A stretch of 64,000 bases of DNA from Maribacter algarum (ex Zhang et al. 2020) (GCF_005885635.1 NZ_VATY01000004.1:1-64000), one strand, 5' to 3'. Numbered from the stretch's first letter, positions 55,507 to 64,000 are shown. Program-made: numbers and translations. Notes: generated by a model from the sequence alone, not told the origin.

Positions 55507-57198
55507 ATGAACAAAAGGCTAGCAGCAATCATAATTTTATCCATTCTCATCTCCTGTAAAGAACAACAAAAAGCCCCCGAAAAACAGGAAATGGTGAAAA
55601 AAGAAATTATTGAAGAACCTCAGAAGCAAGTCCCTTTTGTATGGCAAGGCGCCAATATCTATTTTTTGCTTACCGATAGATTTCACAATGGAAATGTCAA
55701 AAACGACACCACTTTAAACCGAAGAAAAGAAACTGGAGTTTTGCGCGGATTCATGGGTGGGGATATTGCAGGAATTACAGAAAAAATTAACGAAGGCTAT
55801 TTTACCGAACTAGGAGTAAACGCCATTTGGTTTACTCCGGTAGTTGAGCAAATTCATGGAAGTACGGATGAGAGCACTGGAAATACATATGGTTATCATG
55901 GATACTGGGCAAAGGATTGGACGGCCCTAGACCCAAATTTTGGCACAAGAGAGGAGCTTGAAACCATGGTTAAAACCGCACACTCAAAGGGAATTCGCGT
56001 CTTGATGGATGCTGTCGTAAATCATACGGGCCCTGTAACTGATGAGGATCCTGTATGGCCTAAAGAATGGGTTCGAACCGACCCGACTTGTCAATTCACA
56101 ACTTATGAGAATACTACTAGATGTACTCTTGTAGATAACTTACCAGATATTTTGACTGAATCTGATGAAGCTGTGGAGCTTCCAGATGCCTTGTTGGCCA
56201 AATGGAAGTCAGAAGGTCGGCTGAGCAATGAATTAGATGAATTGGCAGTCTTTTTTGAACGCACAGGATACGCCAGAAGTCCTAGAGCATATATAATTAA
56301 ATGGTTGACGGATTATGTAAAGGACTTCGGAATTGACGGTTATCGCGTAGACACCGTAAAACATGCTGATGAAAAGGCTTGGGCGGAATTATACAAAGAA
56401 GCCTCCTACGCTTTCGAGGCCTGGAAAAAGAAAAACTCTAAAGAAGTATTAGATGAAACACCGTTCTATATGGTTGGAGAGGTATACAACTATGGAGTTT
56501 CTGGCGGAAGAGAGTTTGATTTTGGAGATAAAAAAGTAGACTATTTTAACTACAGTTTCGACGGACTTATTAATTTCGATCTGAAGAATGATGCAAAAAA
56601 TGACTATGAAAGTATTTTCAAAAAGTACAGTTCTCTTTTGAATACAAAATTTAAAGGGAAAGGTTTCGTCAATTACCTAACCTCTCATGATGATGGGCAA
56701 CCTTTTGATAAGGAGAGAACCCAATCCTTTAAGACAGCAAATGTGCTTCTTTTGACTCCTGGAACTTCACAAATTTATTATGGAGATGAGAGTGCCCGTG
56801 ACTTGACCATAGAAGGTACAGAAGGTGATGCAACCTTGCGTTCCTACATGAATTGGGATGATGTTGCAAATACCGATAGTACTAAAACTATTCTAGCACA
56901 CTGGAGAAAGTTGGGTAAATTTAGAAATAATCACCCCGCCATAGGTGCAGGAAAGCATAAGCGATTAGGCAAAAAGCCATATGTATTTAGCAGAACTTAT
57001 GTTAAAGATGACTTTAAAGATAAAGTTGTGGTGGGATTGGATTTACCAAAAGGAAAAAAATCGCTTTGGGTTAAAGGCTTTTTCGGAGATGGAACCAAAC
57101 TCTACGACACCTATTCTGAAACGGAATTGATAGTTGAAAACGGGAAAGTCACTCTTGAAAACGATTATGACATTGCCCTTCTAGAGCTGGTTGAATAA
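55507..57198 (+). CDS. GH13 alpha-amylase-family lipoprotein
   Basis: 563 residues. The lipobox ISC (Cys17) marks a membrane-anchored enzyme. GH13 regions: I DAVVNH (168-173), II GYRVDTVKH with nucleophile Asp282, III GEVY with acid/base Glu325, IV TSHDDGQPF with His394-Asp395. A C-terminal beta domain follows. It probably hydrolyses alpha-1,4 glucans in the periplasm or at the surface. No SusC/SusD genes adjoin it, so it is not part of a starch-utilisation locus here. Confidence 0.94.
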   Translation: MNKRLAAIIILSILISCKEQQKAPEKQEMVKKEIIEEPQKQVPFVWQGANIYFLLTDRFHNGNVKNDTTLNRRKETGVLRGFMGGDIAGITEKINEGYFTELGVNAIWFTPVVEQIHGSTDESTGNTYGYHGYWAKDWTALDPNFGTREELETMVKTAHSKGIRVLMDAVVNHTGPVTDEDPVWPKEWVRTDPTCQFTTYENTTRCTLVDNLPDILTESDEAVELPDALLAKWKSEGRLSNELDELAVFFERTGYARSPRAYIIKWLTDYVKDFGIDGYRVDTVKHADEKAWAELYKEASYAFEAWKKKNSKEVLDETPFYMVGEVYNYGVSGGREFDFGDKKVDYFNYSFDGLINFDLKNDAKNDYESIFKKYSSLLNTKFKGKGFVNYLTSHDDGQPFDKERTQSFKTANVLLLTPGTSQIYYGDESARDLTIEGTEGDATLRSYMNWDDVANTDSTKTILAHWRKLGKFRNNHPAIGAGKHKRLGKKPYVFSRTYVKDDFKDKVVVGLDLPKGKKSLWVKGFFGDGTKLYDTYSETELIVENGKVTLENDYDIALLELVE

Positions 57199-57199
57199 A

Positions 57200-57565
57200 T
57201 TATGCTTGTGAGTGTAATGCAATGCGATTCCCTTCGGTATCTTTTATCAAAGCCATAAAGCCATGTCCTTCTCCTATTTGCGTTTTGGGTTGTACTATTT
57301 CCCCATTAGCACCTTCTACCCTACTCAATTCAGTAGAAACATCTTTACATGAAAAATAGATTAAAGGTCCATCCGTCGCGCTTGGCTTGTACATTTCATG
57401 CTGTACCAATGAACCTGTAGCACCTGATTTTTCTGGGTCATGAGGAAACCATCCCATGAGTAAAACACCAAATTCATGAACACTTATGGAAATATCAAAG
57501 ACGGACTCATAAAATCCTTTGGCACGATTCATATCAGTCACCGGAATTTCAAACCATCCTACCAT
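57200..57565 (-). CDS. VOC-family protein
   Basis: 121 residues. It opens MVGWFEIPVTDMNRAKGFYESVF, the first module of VOC proteins of the PhnB-like/glyoxalase type, and ends MALIKDTEGNRIALHSQA, with the usual C-terminal D-x-x-G-N-x-I. No catalytic assignment is possible. It lies 1 nt from the convergent amylase stop and 7 nt downstream of the SRPBCC gene, with which it is probably co-transcribed. Confidence 0.9.
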   Translation of the reverse strand: MVGWFEIPVTDMNRAKGFYESVFDISISVHEFGVLLMGWFPHDPEKSGATGSLVQHEMYKPSATDGPLIYFSCKDVSTELSRVEGANGEIVQPKTQIGEGHGFMALIKDTEGNRIALHSQA

Positions 57566-57572
57566 AGGTATA

Positions 57573-58100
57573 TTAATTTTCTAAAACTTCTTTAAGACTG
57601 GCCATACCCTGTTCAAAATCCGGTCCAACCATGCTATCCATACTTTTGAAAAGAGAGAATATTGTCATCGGAAATTTATTCTGTCCAGAAAAACCCCAAA
57701 TTACTTTTGTGCCGCTGACTCCAGCATCTTCAACTTTCATATAACAATCTGAAGTTGATTTAAACGGCTTAAAAAACCGCAATTCTGAATCTATACGCTC
57801 GCCATCTATAATCTTTTTTATTTCCTGCTCCCCTTCTCCAACATCCTTATTACCGTTCCAATAGCTAACGCAGCCTATTTCACCATCGGTTCCCGTAAAT
57901 TTTTTTTCCATATTTGGGTCTTTTTTGGCCCAAGGCGACCAATCATCCATATTTTTTAAAGACCTTAAATAATTAAAAACCTCACTTTTAGGCTTTGAAA
58001 TCTCAATAGAACGAAAGACATCATAAGTTTTAGGGGCAATAAGGGATAAAATAAGTACAAGAATAACTATCCCAGCTAGGATGTAAAGTAGTGTATACAT
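57573..58100 (-). CDS. SRPBCC-family protein with N-terminal membrane helix
   Basis: 175 residues. A membrane helix (4-22) is followed by a START-like SRPBCC domain: YDVFRSIEISKPKSEVFNYL, DDWSPWAKKDPNM, and a C-terminal helix. Such polyketide-cyclase-like domains bind hydrophobic ligands. Ligand unknown. It is paired with the VOC gene 7 nt downstream, a pairing also seen in other genomes as small-molecule-binding proteins. Confidence 0.87.
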   Translation of the reverse strand: MYTLLYILAGIVILVLILSLIAPKTYDVFRSIEISKPKSEVFNYLRSLKNMDDWSPWAKKDPNMEKKFTGTDGEIGCVSYWNGNKDVGEGEQEIKKIIDGERIDSELRFFKPFKSTSDCYMKVEDAGVSGTKVIWGFSGQNKFPMTIFSLFKSMDSMVGPDFEQGMASLKEVLEN

Positions 58101-58144
58101 TTGTTTATCAATTGATTGGTTGTCCTTAAATGTAATGAAAAAAA

Positions 58145-58801
58145 TTATTCAGATGCTTCGTATCGTGTTAAAATATCATTGATACTTTTGATGCTTTTTT
58201 TAGACCAATCCAAACGTTTTTCCAATTTTTCAGCTGGAGTTAAACCCCAGTCTATATCAGTCTTTCTAAGTTTAGTGACCAATTGTTGTAATATAATAGC
58301 GGCTGAAACAGAAATATTCAAGCTCTCTGTAAAGCCATGCATTCCAATTTTAAGAAAACCATCGGCTTGCTTTAAAACGGATTCGCTGAGTCCATCTTTC
58401 TCCGTACCGAAAAACAATGCAGCTCTACCATCTATCTTGAAATCAGGTAATAAACAATCGTCAGCATGTGGTGTGGTGGCTATTATTTTATAACCCTGTT
58501 TTCGAAGTGTTTCGATACAACTGCCTGAATTGGGATAACTATACACATCAACCCATTTTTCCGCACCCATAGCAATTTCCTTGTCCAGTATTTTTGCATT
58601 TTTATTTTCGATAACATGGGCTTCCTGAATTCCGAAAACTTCACAACTTCGTATGACCGCACTAGTATTGTGTTTTTGATATACATCCTCAATAGCAACG
58701 GTAATGTATTTTGTGCGCTCCTCGAGAACCTCTAAAAATCGCTCTTTGCGCTCTTCAGAAATAAAACCTTCCAAATATGCCAAAAGTTGCTGGTCAATCA
58801 T
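58145..58801 (-). CDS. TrmH-family tRNA/rRNA 2'-O-methyltransferase
   Basis: 218 residues, SpoU/TrmH class. Motif 1 is NTSAVIRSCEVFG (with catalytic Arg), motif 2 is FFGTEKDGLSE, motif 3 is ESLNISVSAAIIL. The length and C-terminal tail (RLDWSKKSIKSI) match TrmH, which methylates the ribose of G18 in tRNA. rRNA targets cannot be excluded. It is divergent from the sirtuin gene, with 36 bp between the two starts. Confidence 0.92.
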   Translation of the reverse strand: MIDQQLLAYLEGFISEERKERFLEVLEERTKYITVAIEDVYQKHNTSAVIRSCEVFGIQEAHVIENKNAKILDKEIAMGAEKWVDVYSYPNSGSCIETLRKQGYKIIATTPHADDCLLPDFKIDGRAALFFGTEKDGLSESVLKQADGFLKIGMHGFTESLNISVSAAIILQQLVTKLRKTDIDWGLTPAEKLEKRLDWSKKSIKSINDILTRYEASE

Positions 58802-58837
58802 CTTTCGAATATAATCAAAATGGCTATTTTTAAACTA

Positions 58838-59533
58838 ATGAAGAAAAAAATTGTAATACTTACTGGCGCTGGAATCAGTGCCGAAAGCGGAATCAACACA
58901 TTTCGTGATGCTGGTGGTTTATGGGAAGGTCATGATGTGATGGAAGTTGCTTCACCGCAAGGGTTTTCTAGTAACCCAGAACTAGTACTTGACTTTTACA
59001 ATCAAAGAAGAAAACAGTTATTCAAAGTAGAACCGAATCCCGGACATCAATCTTTAGTAAAACTAGAAGAACATTTTGATGTTCATATTGTGACTCAGAA
59101 TGTAGATGATTTACATGAAAGGGCCGGCAGTTCAAATGTACTCCATCTGCATGGTGAGCTCCTCAAAGTCCGCAGTACAAAGAATGAAAACGAAATTCTA
59201 AGATGGAAAAAAGACTTAAAACTAGGTGACACTTGTTCGAATGGCCACCAATTGCGACCTCATATTGTTTGGTTTGGAGAACAAGTTCCTTTGTTAGACG
59301 AAGCTATTAAGATTACAGAGATCGCAGATATCCTAATTATTATTGGAACTTCAATGCAAGTATATCCTGCTGCGAGCTTGATAAATTTTGTTTCCTTAGA
59401 GACACCAATTTATTTCGTTGACCCTAAACCAAGCGTGAATGCATCCCAGTACCAGAACCTAAGCGTTATTGAAGAAACCGCTGCAAGGGGATTGCCTACT
59501 TTGGTTGCTGATTTAATTGGTACAAGGCTCTAG
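58838..59533 (+). CDS. sirtuin NAD-dependent deacylase, CobB/SIRT5-like
   Basis: 231 residues from ATG 58838; the ATG at 58787 lies inside the trmH gene. NAD motifs GAGISAESGI and TQNVDDLHERAG and catalytic His105 (LHLHGEL) are present. Tyr54 and Arg57 (FYNQRR) form the YxxR pair that gives SIRT5 and CobB their desuccinylase activity. The four cysteines of the usual zinc site are missing; only Cys133 remains in this region. The last 38 bp overlap the convergent haem-binding gene. Confidence 0.93.
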   Translation: MKKKIVILTGAGISAESGINTFRDAGGLWEGHDVMEVASPQGFSSNPELVLDFYNQRRKQLFKVEPNPGHQSLVKLEEHFDVHIVTQNVDDLHERAGSSNVLHLHGELLKVRSTKNENEILRWKKDLKLGDTCSNGHQLRPHIVWFGEQVPLLDEAIKITEIADILIIIGTSMQVYPAASLINFVSLETPIYFVDPKPSVNASQYQNLSVIEETAARGLPTLVADLIGTRL

Positions 59534-59969
59534 TTTGTTGAACCCAAGCTACTATTGCGTTTCGTTGCTCAGCTGTCAATTTGGCCTCCTCATGAGTCCA
59601 AGTATATTCTTTTAATGGCATTTCTTCTTCTTTCACCTCCTCGGCGATTTCCTCGAGCTTATGGTCCTTTTTCTTTATATCGTAAGTCTCCCAATCCGAA
59701 AAATTCAGATGTTTTTTACCATCTTTGATATGATTTGACAACCAATATGAAACTGGGGCTACATTGTTATACCATGGGTACTCCGTATGGTTACTATGAC
59801 AATTATAACAAGTCTGTTGTAAAATAATTTTAATCTCAGCCGCAGGATTAGTTTCTGTTAAAAATTGAGCCGTATGATCGCCCTGTGCTTGATTTTTTTC
59901 AGGTCTGTAAAATTGCATCGCAATGAATGCAATCAAAAGAGCGACTGCCACTTTTTTTACTATTTTCAT
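59496..59969 (-). CDS. haem-binding-domain protein (c-type cytochrome-like)
   Basis: 157 residues. An N-terminal membrane helix (6-21) precedes a domain with one CxxCH haem-attachment motif (QQTCYNCHSNHTEYPWY). A distal Met in EEEMPLKEY could be the axial ligand, and the protein ends in AEQRNAIVAWV. This is the arrangement of the Bacteroidota haem-binding domain family. It is anchored and faces the periplasm, with a likely electron-transfer role. It overlaps the 3' end of the sirtuin gene. Confidence 0.9.
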   Translation of the reverse strand: MKIVKKVAVALLIAFIAMQFYRPEKNQAQGDHTAQFLTETNPAAEIKIILQQTCYNCHSNHTEYPWYNNVAPVSYWLSNHIKDGKKHLNFSDWETYDIKKKDHKLEEIAEEVKEEEMPLKEYTWTHEEAKLTAEQRNAIVAWVQQTRALYQLNQQPK

Positions 59970-60005
59970 CTTTAAAATTTGAGGTGTTCTAAATTACAGA
60001 TTTTT

Positions 60006-60569
60006 ATGAACAAAGAACAATTGTATGATGCATTAGATTACGTAAACCATTCACGAGAAAAGCGAATGGAAATGGCAATGCTGATTTCAGAAAACCCACA
60101 ATTAATAAAACCCTTATTGGAAATTGCTTTTGAGGACAAAAATCCGATTTCTTCAAAAGCCTGTTGGGTAATGGAGTTTACCGCTAAGGAGAACCTTCCT
60201 TATTTATTTCCGTATCTAAACCAATTTACAAAAGCTATCGGTTTACTTAAGCTAGACTCATCTGTGCGACCCATGGCTAAAATATGTGAGTATTTAATAA
60301 AAGGGTATTTTCAAAAAAAACATGAAGACGTTAGAACGGCCTTAAACGAAGTACATCTTGAAGAAATTACGAGCGCTTGTTTTGATTGGCTCATCGGAAA
60401 TCATAAAGTCGCAGCACAAGCCTACTCCATGACTTGTTTACTTTTACTGGGGAGAAAATTCGACTGGATTCATCCTGAACTTAAAATGACTCTAGAGAAA
60501 AACTATGCAGCAGGAAGTGCCGCATATAAAGCCAGAGCAAGAATGACTTTAGAAAAGATTAAGAATTAG
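60006..60569 (+). CDS. alpha-helical repeat-like protein upstream of purB
   Basis: 187 residues from ATG 60006 (MNKEQLYDAL); an ATG at 59979 adds nine residues and is less likely. It is all helical with HEAT/armadillo-like pattern (KRMEMAMLISENPQLIKPLL, then ACWVMEFTAKENLPYLFPYL). No catalytic motif is present. Because it precedes purB it is often labelled adenylosuccinate lyase in databases; it has none of that enzyme's signatures. It is probably a protein-binding scaffold. Function unknown. Confidence 0.8.
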   Translation: MNKEQLYDALDYVNHSREKRMEMAMLISENPQLIKPLLEIAFEDKNPISSKACWVMEFTAKENLPYLFPYLNQFTKAIGLLKLDSSVRPMAKICEYLIKGYFQKKHEDVRTALNEVHLEEITSACFDWLIGNHKVAAQAYSMTCLLLLGRKFDWIHPELKMTLEKNYAAGSAAYKARARMTLEKIKN

Positions 60570-60633
60570 TAGTTATTTCAAGAGTTTTTAAAAGGTTAAA
60601 CGAGCTTTTTAAACTTGAACTTTTTTTAATCCT

Positions 60634-60641
60634 TATCTTTG
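60634..60641 (+). promoter_or_regulatory. -7 element (TATCTTTG) of purB
   Basis: An exact TAnnTTTG 33 bp before the purB ATG. A TTG at 60615-60617 leaves a 16-bp spacer, shorter than the consensus. Confidence 0.55.
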
Positions 60642-60673
60642 CATCTTTCGAAAAATAACCAATTCCGCATAAA

Positions 60674-62017
60674 ATGTCATTAGACCCATTGAACGCTATT
60701 TCTCCTATTGATGGACGTTACCGCAGCAAAGTAGACAATTTGGCTCCTTTTTTTTCAGAGGAAGCTTTAATCAAATATCGGGTCAGGGTAGAGATTGAAT
60801 ATTTTATTGCGCTTTGCGAAATTCCATTACCTCAGCTTGAGACTTTTGACAATTCAAAATTTGGAGTATTACGAAAGATTTATGAAAATTTTAATTCTGA
60901 GGATGCGCAAGCCATAAAAGACATTGAAAAAGTGACCAATCATGATGTCAAAGCCGTAGAGTATTTTATCAAAGAAAAATTTGACGCTTTAGGATTTGAG
61001 AAATTCAAGGAATTTATTCATTTCGGATTGACTTCTCAAGACATTAATAATACCGCGATTCCTCTTTCTTTAAAGGAAGCAATGAACGAAGTTTACGTTC
61101 CTGCATATTTTCAAATTCTAGAAAAATTAAAAGAATTAGTTTCTGAATGGGCTGACGTTTCCATGCTGGCTCGCACACATGGCCAACCGGCATCCCCTAC
61201 TCGATTAGGAAAGGAGATTGATGTTTACGTCCAGCGATTAATAGAACAATTCAATTTATTAAATGATATCCCAAGTGCTGCGAAATTTGGTGGGGCGACT
61301 GGCAACTATAATGCGCACAAAGTTGCTTATCCCAATATAGATTGGAAAGCTTTTGGTCAACAATTTGTTCAAGAGAAGTTAGGATTGCATCACTCCTTCC
61401 CTACCACACAAATTGAGCACTACGATCATATGGCCGCTTTGTTTGATACTTTAAAGCGTATTAATACCATTATTCTAGATTTAGACCGTGATTTCTGGAC
61501 TTACGTTTCCATGGACTATTTTAAGCAAAAAATTAAAAAAGGAGAAGTTGGTTCTTCAGCCATGCCGCACAAGGTAAATCCGATTGATTTTGAGAATTCC
61601 GAGGGAAACCTTGGTTTGGCAAATGCTATTTTTGAACATTTATCAGCCAAACTACCTGTTTCAAGACTACAACGAGATTTAACGGACAGTACTGTTTTGC
61701 GTAATGTAGGTGTGCCCTTCGCCCATACTATGATTGCTTTCCAGTCAACTTTAAAAGGACTGAACAAACTGCTTCTGAATGAAGAAAAGTTCAAGCAAGA
61801 TTTAGAGAATAACTGGGCCGTTGTAGCAGAGGCAATTCAAACTATCTTAAGAAGAGAAGGCTACCCTAATCCCTACGAAGCTTTGAAAGGGCTAACACGT
61901 ACAAATTCAAAAATCAATCAAGATTCAATTGCAGATTTTATAGATACATTAGTGGTATCCGAGGAGATTAAAGCAGAGCTCAAAGTGATTACTCCGAGTA
62001 ATTATACAGGTATATAG
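60674..62017 (+). CDS. purB: adenylosuccinate lyase PurB
   Basis: 447 residues. PurB splits SAICAR and adenylosuccinate, releasing fumarate in purine synthesis. Family signatures: SPIDGRYRSKV, TNHDVKAVEYFI, LTSQDINNTA, RTHGQPASPTRLGKE, KFGGATGN, and the fumarase/aspartase signature SSAMPHKVNPIDFENSEGN containing the catalytic Ser loop. It is the E. coli-like long type. It has its own promoter and terminator. Confidence 0.97.
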   Translation: MSLDPLNAISPIDGRYRSKVDNLAPFFSEEALIKYRVRVEIEYFIALCEIPLPQLETFDNSKFGVLRKIYENFNSEDAQAIKDIEKVTNHDVKAVEYFIKEKFDALGFEKFKEFIHFGLTSQDINNTAIPLSLKEAMNEVYVPAYFQILEKLKELVSEWADVSMLARTHGQPASPTRLGKEIDVYVQRLIEQFNLLNDIPSAAKFGGATGNYNAHKVAYPNIDWKAFGQQFVQEKLGLHHSFPTTQIEHYDHMAALFDTLKRINTIILDLDRDFWTYVSMDYFKQKIKKGEVGSSAMPHKVNPIDFENSEGNLGLANAIFEHLSAKLPVSRLQRDLTDSTVLRNVGVPFAHTMIAFQSTLKGLNKLLLNEEKFKQDLENNWAVVAEAIQTILRREGYPNPYEALKGLTRTNSKINQDSIADFIDTLVVSEEIKAELKVITPSNYTGI

Positions 62018-62040
62018 ATTACTCAAATTCAAAAATAAAA

Positions 62041-62066
62041 AAGACCGCATCAAAGCGGTCTTTTCA
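62041..62066. terminator. bidirectional intrinsic terminator
   Basis: AAGACCGC (62041-62048) pairs with GCGGTCTT (62055-62062), followed by TTCATTTT. It lies between the convergent purB and MscS genes, and the A-rich left flank lets it work for both. Confidence 0.9.
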
Positions 62067-62090
62067 TTTTATATAAATTCATCAAGGTAA

Positions 62091-62906
62091 TTATCCTTCT
62101 TTCTGAATTTCAACAGCATGTGGATAAGGAATTTCGATACCAGCTTTATCAAGGGCTAACTTGCTACCTTCAACTGTTGCGAAGAAAACATCCCAATAAT
62201 CTTCTGGTTTACAAAAAGGCCGAACCGCTAAATCAACAGAGCTTTCGCCAAGGTTTGCTACATTTACAGAAGGCGCGGGGTCTTTGAGTACTTTAGGGTT
62301 TGAAGTAAGCACTTCTAGTAATACTTCTTTCGCTTTTTTCATATCCTCATCATACCCAATGCCTACCATCGTATCTACTCGAATTTTACCTTCTGCCGTG
62401 TAATTGACGATATTTCCATTACCCATTGCTCCATTCGGAATAATAGCCAATTTATTATCAGGTGTTGTCAACTTTGTAGTAAAGATTTCGATTTCTTTGA
62501 CCACTCCTGTTACTCCTTGTGCCTCAATAAGGTCTCCAATTTTAAAAGGTTTGAAAATAATTAAGAGTACTCCTCCAGCAAAATTTGCCAAGGACCCTTG
62601 AAGTGCCAAACCAATAGCCAAACCTGCCGCGGCAATTATAGCAGCAAAACTAGTGGTTTCTACCCCAAGTTTGGAGATTACCATTATAATTAGGAAAATT
62701 TTAAGTGCCCAGCTTACTAGGTTTAACAGAAACTTTTGGAGCGCTTCATCGTATTCTTTTTTCAGCATGACCTTCCTCAATACTCCGGTTAATTTTTTGA
62801 TTACCCATGAGCCAATAATGTAAATGAGAATTGCTCCAATAATTTTGGGGCCATATTCTGTTGCAAAATTAATTGCTTTGTCAATCCATACCTGTGTGTC
62901 TTTCAT
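62091..62906 (-). CDS. small-conductance mechanosensitive channel, MscS family
   Basis: 271 residues. Three membrane helices at about 15-37, 55-80 and 85-115. The third carries the pore signature AAAGLAIGLALQGSLANFAGGVLL, followed by the cytoplasmic beta domain (KPFKIGDLIEAQGVTGVVKEI) and a C-terminal alpha/beta domain. It opens under membrane tension to release osmolytes. The length matches E. coli MscS (286). It is monocistronic. Confidence 0.96.
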   Translation of the reverse strand: MKDTQVWIDKAINFATEYGPKIIGAILIYIIGSWVIKKLTGVLRKVMLKKEYDEALQKFLLNLVSWALKIFLIIMVISKLGVETTSFAAIIAAAGLAIGLALQGSLANFAGGVLLIIFKPFKIGDLIEAQGVTGVVKEIEIFTTKLTTPDNKLAIIPNGAMGNGNIVNYTAEGKIRVDTMVGIGYDEDMKKAKEVLLEVLTSNPKVLKDPAPSVNVANLGESSVDLAVRPFCKPEDYWDVFFATVEGSKLALDKAGIEIPYPHAVEIQKEG

Positions 62907-63010
62907 AATGAGGGAATATTAGTTAATGTTTATACCCACAATATAAGGATTAGATTGATTAATACTAAGCGTAAATGAATGTAATCTTCCCTAAAAAAAA
63001 TTAAAACAGA

Positions 63011-63040
63011 AAAACCCGCCTACAGTATTCGCGACGGGTT
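63011..63040 (-). terminator. intrinsic terminator of the DUF4252 gene
   Basis: On the minus strand AACCCG and CGGGTT form the stem, followed by TTTTC, 26 bp after the stop of the gene ending at 63066. Confidence 0.7.
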
Positions 63041-63065
63041 CTTATTTTATTCTTATTTGATACTA

Positions 63066-63605
63066 TTATCCTTTCAGCAAGCCTTCTAATTTTTCAAATC
63101 CTTCTCCTTTATAATCTGATTTTTGAATTGCCTGAAGTAATTGCATCATATTTGCCGGGTTCATGTCTTTGCCTAACACACGAATTAGGGCAAAGCCTTT
63201 TTCTTTATTGTCTCCATAGATGATTACTTCATCAATGGCATCTTCGTCACCTAAGTACTTTACTGTGGCCTTACCATAAGGCGTATTCATTTTCATAAGC
63301 TCTGTAAAGTCAGGGTTTTTCAAGATTGTCTTAACACTTGTTTTCTGCGCACTATACTCTGAAGTGTTTTCAGTTGTCTTTTTAAAAGCCAAAACATCTA
63401 ATTTCTTTAAAGAGGATATCGCCTCTTTTTCTTTAGTGGATAATTCAACTTCTTCAAGATTCAGTAGACTGACTGGTACATCAAACGACAAAAAATTCGG
63501 ATTTTCCGAATTGTCAACATAATATTCTTGAAGGCTTTGTGTGCTAGAACAACTGGCCATTGTCACTACTAGGGTCAACACTAATAATCGTACAATATTT
63601 TTCAT
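63066..63605 (-). CDS. DUF4252-family lipoprotein
   Basis: 179 residues from ATG 63605, which starts a lipoprotein signal (lipobox ASC, Cys19). The in-frame start at 63629 adds eight basic residues and is less likely. The DUF4252 domain follows: KKLDVLAFKKTTENTSEYS, then GDNKEKGFALIRVLGKDMNPANMMQL. The function of DUF4252 is unknown. Genes often lie in pairs behind an ECF sigma factor, and a second member lies directly upstream here, across 95 bp. Confidence 0.87.
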   Translation of the reverse strand: MKNIVRLLVLTLVVTMASCSSTQSLQEYYVDNSENPNFLSFDVPVSLLNLEEVELSTKEKEAISSLKKLDVLAFKKTTENTSEYSAQKTSVKTILKNPDFTELMKMNTPYGKATVKYLGDEDAIDEVIIYGDNKEKGFALIRVLGKDMNPANMMQLLQAIQKSDYKGEGFEKLEGLLKG

Positions 63606-63700
63606 CTTAATTCTTCTTTTCATTAGCAAACAGTTTGCAGTTGCAGTGCACAGTTTTTAATCTGTTTACTACAACTGTTAACTGAATATCTTATTAGTTT

Positions 63701-64000
63701 CTAATTACGTTCTGCTTTCTTCAAATCATCAGGCAAATTCATTTTATTGGTGATTGCCCCAATTTTGTTCAAATCGATATCACCCGTCATTGAAACTAAG
63801 ACAGTTTCAAATTTTCTACCGTTGACATCTAAATCTACATCTTTCATGCCTGAAACGAACATCAATAACTCTCTAACGTGATCTTCATCTTTACCACTTT
63901 TGATATAGAACTTTACGTTTACATCTTTGTCTTTAACACGCATTAGTTCCTCCATTGAAGATGATTTCAAGTATTTTTTCACTGTAGATGCCATACTAGA
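63701..64000 (-). CDS. DUF4252-family protein, C-terminal part (cut by window edge)
   Basis: The frame is open from the window edge at 64000 to TAA at 63701 (99 residues seen). MEELMRVKDKDVNVKFYIKS (in part) and MSLTGDIDLNKIGA-like VSMTGDIDLNKIGAITNKM match the DUF4252 C-terminal half. The Met at 63994 is internal: the two codons before it are sense and homologues have a signal peptide and about 80 more residues upstream. It pairs with the DUF4252 lipoprotein gene downstream. Confidence 0.82.
   Translation of the reverse strand, partial: SSMASTVKKYLKSSSMEELMRVKDKDVNVKFYIKSGKDEDHVRELLMFVSGMKDVDLDVNGRKFETVLVSMTGDIDLNKIGAITNKMNLPDDLKKAERN

Noticed and set aside
60006-60569. Adenylosuccinate lyase label for the helical-repeat gene
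   Set aside because: It has none of the lyase signatures; purB lies directly downstream at 60674.

Overview
The window is chromosomal DNA from a member of the Flavobacteriaceae (phylum Bacteroidota). Supporting signs are AT-rich sequence, repeated -7 promoter elements of the Bacteroidota type (TAnnTTTG, twice with a TTG 19-20 bp upstream), few Shine-Dalgarno sequences, a Bacteroidota-type tyrosine recombinase, a TonB-dependent receptor paired with a DUF4249 lipoprotein, the rpsF-rpsR-rplI order, and lineage-specific families (DUF4294, DUF6095, DUF6495, DUF4252). I cannot name the genus. No rRNA, complete tRNA, CRISPR array or insertion sequence was seen.

Layout. Positions 1-1.8 kb are the right end of an integrated element: a frameshifted ORF remnant, an interlocked pair of inverted repeats, a tyrosine recombinase, three GGTACAA repeats and the 3' half of an initiator-type tRNA-Met (attachment site). 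Positions 2.2-7.4 kb hold loosely spaced accessory genes: a TetR regulator, a small membrane protein, SnoaL-like and VOC proteins, an alpha/beta hydrolase lacking its usual histidine, and a DUF885-like secreted protein. Housekeeping genes follow: ligA, a LOG-family protein and prmC; ribD-HAD-EamA-YigZ; dnaA with a tyrosine phosphatase and an RsmI-like methyltransferase; a wall-related group (secreted transglycosylase-like protein, mltG, GNAT, dapF); a DegQ protease; a long GAPDH; trmD and rplS; monomeric isocitrate dehydrogenase.

From 29 to 47 kb come the TonB receptor/DUF4249 pair, glycerate kinase, an M42 peptidase, a NUDIX hydrolase, hisS, the rpsF-rpsR-rplI operon, a LytTR response regulator, the nadC-YihY-DUF2147-priA operon, rlmH and a serine-biosynthesis fusion (phosphoserine phosphatase + 3-phosphoglycerate dehydrogenase + ACT).

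Positions 48-51.5 kb contain the most interesting unit: a SatD-family gene overlapping a DUF3307 membrane-protein gene, followed closely by a glycoside hydrolase and a secreted alpha/beta hydrolase. It is preceded by four phased 22-bp repeats that fill its promoter region. The SatD N-terminus carries motifs in the order found in nucleotide-cyclase/GGDEF-type folds and its C-terminus is a helix-turn-helix, so a self-regulated signalling unit is a plausible but untested reading. The window closes with rdgB, a DEAD-box RNA helicase, a GH13 amylase lipoprotein, TrmH, a sirtuin, purB, an MscS channel and two tandem DUF4252 genes, the last cut by the window edge. A second unexplained region lies between rplS and icd (26.4-26.75 kb): a promoter-like element, hairpins and an intrinsic terminator with no convincing gene.
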